From NCBI GenBank assembly GCA_900105895.1, contig FNSH01000001.1:1251501-1315500 (forward strand): DNA of 64,000 bases. Direction: 5' to 3'. Of the stretch, positions 61,881 through 64,000 are shown in pieces. The position numbers and the translations under genes were made by a program. The first letter of the stretch is position 1. Each line of letters begins with the position of its first letter. Below the pieces are notes generated by a model. The model had not been told where the DNA came from, ran no database searches, and saw nothing but the letters and a program-made list of their open reading frames with translations. The DNA is from Atopobium minutum. Its GTDB lineage: Bacteria > Actinomycetota > Coriobacteriia > Coriobacteriales > Atopobiaceae.

Positions 61881-61949
61881 GCACCAGCGAGGTAGGCACC
61901 AGTAGAATAGGCACCAGCGAGTAAGCATGTTGCAGCTGCGCTGGTGCAA
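61867..61949. repeat. Nested repeats at the ricT 3' end
   Basis: TAGGCACCAG occurs three times in 40 bases (from 61878). TCTACTGGTG (61867-61876) pairs perfectly with CACCAGTAGA (61887-61908 region), and GCACCAGCG pairs with CGCTGGTGC further right, where GTTGCA/TGCAAC form another stem. The repeats can fold in alternative hairpins and may end the transcript, though no T-run follows. Confidence 0.5.
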
Positions 61950-61969
61950 CAAACAAGGTTATAGCTTGA

Positions 61970-62422
61970 TTACAGCCCAAGCTCGTCACTGTCAAGCCAG
62001 ATGGTAACGGGACCATCGTTTACCAGCTCAACCTGCATATCAGCCCCAAATACGCCATGGCCAACGTGGGCCACATCATTTGCAGCATAGGCACAGAACT
62101 GCTCGTACAGTTTCTTTCCGAGTTGTGGTCCAGCGGCCTCTACAAAAGAAGGCCGCCTGCCACGTCGAGCATTTGCATAGAGGGTAAACTGGCTCACAAT
62201 GAGGACTTCTCCGCCAATATCGGCAAGGGAGAGATTCATTTTGCCTGCTTGGTCATTAAAAACGCGCAGACCATAGATCTTATCCCAGAGGGCCTGAGCG
62301 GTTTGGCAGGTATCATATGGCCCAACGCCCAGCAGAATTAGGAAGCCCTGCTTGCACGAACCAACAAGTTTTGTATCAACGTGCACGGAGGCGTGGGTTA
62401 CGCGTTGCAAACAAGCTCGCAT
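61970..62422 (-). CDS. dtd: D-aminoacyl-tRNA deacylase
   Basis: A 150-residue Dtd: MRACLQRVTHASV start, then SQFTLYANARRGRRPSF and the NDGPVTIWLD cross-subunit proline motif. It removes D-amino acids wrongly attached to tRNA. AAGGA precedes the ATG. It lies 12 bases after the PPOX-family gene on the same strand. Confidence 0.95.
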   Translation of the reverse strand: MRACLQRVTHASVHVDTKLVGSCKQGFLILLGVGPYDTCQTAQALWDKIYGLRVFNDQAGKMNLSLADIGGEVLIVSQFTLYANARRGRRPSFVEAAGPQLGKKLYEQFCAYAANDVAHVGHGVFGADMQVELVNDGPVTIWLDSDELGL

Positions 62423-62434
62423 ACCAGTCCTTAC

Positions 62435-62905
62435 TTACTTATCACGGTTTTGCTTGGCCGACCAGCTTTGTGGGGTAATTTTTACAAACTGCACGGCGTG
62501 GATGTATGTATCGATAACTTCGTCCAGTCGCTTCATTTCCCACTCAGGCGCAAGTTTTCTGCTCATCCAAGCAAGTCTTTCGCGCACCAGCGCTTCATCG
62601 GTTACAAACTCAGCGGTGCCATGCACCATGGCACTTTCATACCACGTTGTATATTTTTCTTCGGGCATCTGCACATGAGCGACGGCCGTATAGCATACGT
62701 TGGGGTTTTGCGCTAATGCGCCAGCGCGCGTCCCACCACGGCGGCAATGAAACCACAGGCTGTGGTCATCATCATCCAACACAGCATTGACTGGGGTTGC
62801 ATAGGGCATTCCATCAGGCAAAATGAGGGAAAGGGTTCCCCAGGTGCACTCATTAAGAATGCGCCAGGCCTTATCATGAGGAAGATTTCTTTTGGGAGCA
62901 GACAT
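62435..62905 (-). CDS. Pyridoxamine 5'-phosphate oxidase-family flavoprotein
   Basis: A 156-residue split-barrel flavoprotein: LPDGMPYATPVNAVLDDDD, WFHCRRGGTRAGAL and NPNVCYTAV, similar to the NimA-like branch of the PPOX family. Such proteins bind FMN or heme and some reduce nitroimidazoles; the substrate here is unknown. AAGGAG precedes the ATG. It is transcribed with dtd and after the M32 peptidase gene (47 bases). Confidence 0.85.
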   Translation of the reverse strand: MSAPKRNLPHDKAWRILNECTWGTLSLILPDGMPYATPVNAVLDDDDHSLWFHCRRGGTRAGALAQNPNVCYTAVAHVQMPEEKYTTWYESAMVHGTAEFVTDEALVRERLAWMSRKLAPEWEMKRLDEVIDTYIHAVQFVKITPQSWSAKQNRDK

Positions 62906-62952
62906 ATGAACTCCTTAGCCGAAATTGTGGTGGGACGCGCGTACAACAAAAA

Positions 62953-64000
62953 CTAGGCAAGCTTATAAATCTTGCTAAACTTGTCCTGTAAATAGCTGGT
63001 GTAGAAGCTAGGATCAAAGTCTGTGCCTACGGCACCCTTGATAAGATCAATGGGGTCCTTGCCTCGTCCATAGGTCCAGATGCGGCTCTGTAGCCACTGG
63101 TTAATGGGAGCCAGCTTGCCGCAGGCAATGTAGCCGTCAAGATCTATGCCCTCCTCAACCATCTTGGCAGCAAATTGAGAAGCATAGGCGCTGCCCAGCG
63201 CATAGGTGGGGAAGTAGCCAATAGAGCCGTCGGACCAGTGCATATCCTGCAACGCACCTACGGTATGATTGGGTACCTCAATACCCAGATAGTCCTTATA
63301 CTTCTGAGCCCACAGTGCAGGAATGTCCGCCGCCTTTGCCTCACCAGCAAACAGCATCTGCTCAAGCTCAAAGCGAATCAAAATGTGCAGAGGGTAGGTC
63401 AGCTCGTCTGCTTCGGTACGAACAAGGGAAGGCTCGGCGCGGTTCTCGGCCAAATACAGATCCTGAGCACTTACGTTTGTCATCTGCTCGGGGAAGTACT
63501 TTTTAAGCAGGTCAAGCAGGACGGGGGCAAATGCCTCACTGCGTCCTACCAGGTTTTCATAGAAACGAGACTGGGCCTCATGGATACCCATAGAGGTGCC
63601 ACCCTTAAGGCAGGTATAGTCGTAAGCAGGGTTAACGCCTTGCTCATACAGGGCATGTCCGCCCTCATGCAGCATAGAAAAGATATTGGATAGAACCTCA
63701 TTTTCATACACATGGGAAGCGATAAAGACATGTTGAGAAGTGAGTGAATCCGTAAAGGGGTGCTCGGTATGGGCGCATACCAGCGCATCCATATCCAAGC
63801 CTTCGATCTTGCACAGCTCAATGCCCAAATCCCACTGCTTTTTGGGATCAAAACTTCCCTCAGCACAGGCTTTGCTCGGCTGGTAACCGTTCTTTACGAT
63901 GTCATTGACGAGAGGAACAACCACTGTCTTGACCGCATCAAAGAAGCGATCGTAAAACACGCGTGATGTGCCTGGCTCAAACTCATCCAGCCAGACATCA
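62953..64000 (-). CDS. M32-family carboxypeptidase, 5' end outside window
   Basis: The frame is open to the right edge; its visible part begins with VWLDEFEPGTSR, near the family's LLDDYEPG block. The zinc-binding HEGGH with ALYEQG is clear, as are GIHEAQSRFYENLVGRSEAF and ADELTYPLHILIRFE (Glu/His ligands). About 348 residues are visible of an expected 500. M32 enzymes release C-terminal amino acids other than proline, using a metal. No GTG or ATG inside is needed; the true start is outside. Confidence 0.9.
   Translation of the reverse strand, partial: DVWLDEFEPGTSRVFYDRFFDAVKTVVVPLVNDIVKNGYQPSKACAEGSFDPKKQWDLGIELCKIEGLDMDALVCAHTEHPFTDSLTSQHVFIASHVYENEVLSNIFSMLHEGGHALYEQGVNPAYDYTCLKGGTSMGIHEAQSRFYENLVGRSEAFAPVLLDLLKKYFPEQMTNVSAQDLYLAENRAEPSLVRTEADELTYPLHILIRFELEQMLFAGEAKAADIPALWAQKYKDYLGIEVPNHTVGALQDMHWSDGSIGYFPTYALGSAYASQFAAKMVEEGIDLDGYIACGKLAPINQWLQSRIWTYGRGKDPIDLIKGAVGTDFDPSFYTSYLQDKFSKIYKLA

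Overview
The window reads as a chromosomal segment of a low-to-moderate GC, host-associated actinobacterium of the class Coriobacteriia, most likely Atopobiaceae (Lancefieldella/Atopobium type). This is an inference from gene content: a tmk-holB-ricT cluster, TatA/TatC, a LPXTG surface protein, a pneumococcal-style histidine-triad protein, fermentative PTS sugar genes, and moderate GC with strong Shine-Dalgarno sites. No rRNA, tRNA, CRISPR array, insertion sequence or prophage was recognised.

Left edge (1-6.9 kb) is accessory and partly decayed. It holds the 3' part of a SAP-domain gene, a 3'-truncated DUF1643 remnant, a small tRNA-binding OB-fold protein, a pair of DUF4230 envelope proteins whose first member is cut out of frame by a nine-G tract, a frameshifted LPXTG adhesin-like gene and a frameshifted MerR/TipAS regulator.

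7-25 kb is dominated by metal homeostasis and stress: a Mn/Zn-type ABC importer (7051-9704), a perR-like fur plus dps operon with a palindromic operator, a zinc ABC importer co-directional with a five-motif histidine-triad protein (17617-22011), and a COG0523 GTPase with a His-rich tail. Between these lie a DUF218 membrane protein, a BaiN/HI0933 flavoprotein, a Sel1-repeat protein, a membrane-linked XRE regulator, a TetR-Spx/ArsC-like pair and an NADP-type secondary alcohol dehydrogenase.

25-35 kb is metabolic: a DeoR regulator divergent from a class II aldolase/PfkB kinase/PTS EIIBC operon, a LytTR-DUF3021 pair, BrnQ, a 3-hydroxyacyl-CoA dehydrogenase and a nitroreductase. 34.8-41.1 kb returns to metals: csoR-copA with two operator-like palindromes and a CopZ-like C-terminal domain, then a zur-znuACB operon. 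The promoters of both zinc operons share a near-identical 19-bp motif, so one Zur protein probably controls both.

41.4-64 kb holds a Crp/Fnr regulator preceded by a Cys/Trp-rich small ORF, dCMP deaminase, an ABC exporter, a CDF exporter of the Mn type, UvrD/PcrA, MTA/SAH nucleosidase, DegV, NhaA, an aminotransferase, TPR and STAS proteins, TatA/TatC, an archaeal-type topoisomerase I, tmk-holB-ricT, Dtd, a PPOX flavoprotein and the 3' part of an M32 carboxypeptidase running off the right edge.

The genes work together mainly in metal supply and detoxification (Mn in and out, Zn in by two routes, Cu out, Fe storage and peroxide sensing), in sugar and amino-acid uptake, and in replication/repair housekeeping.
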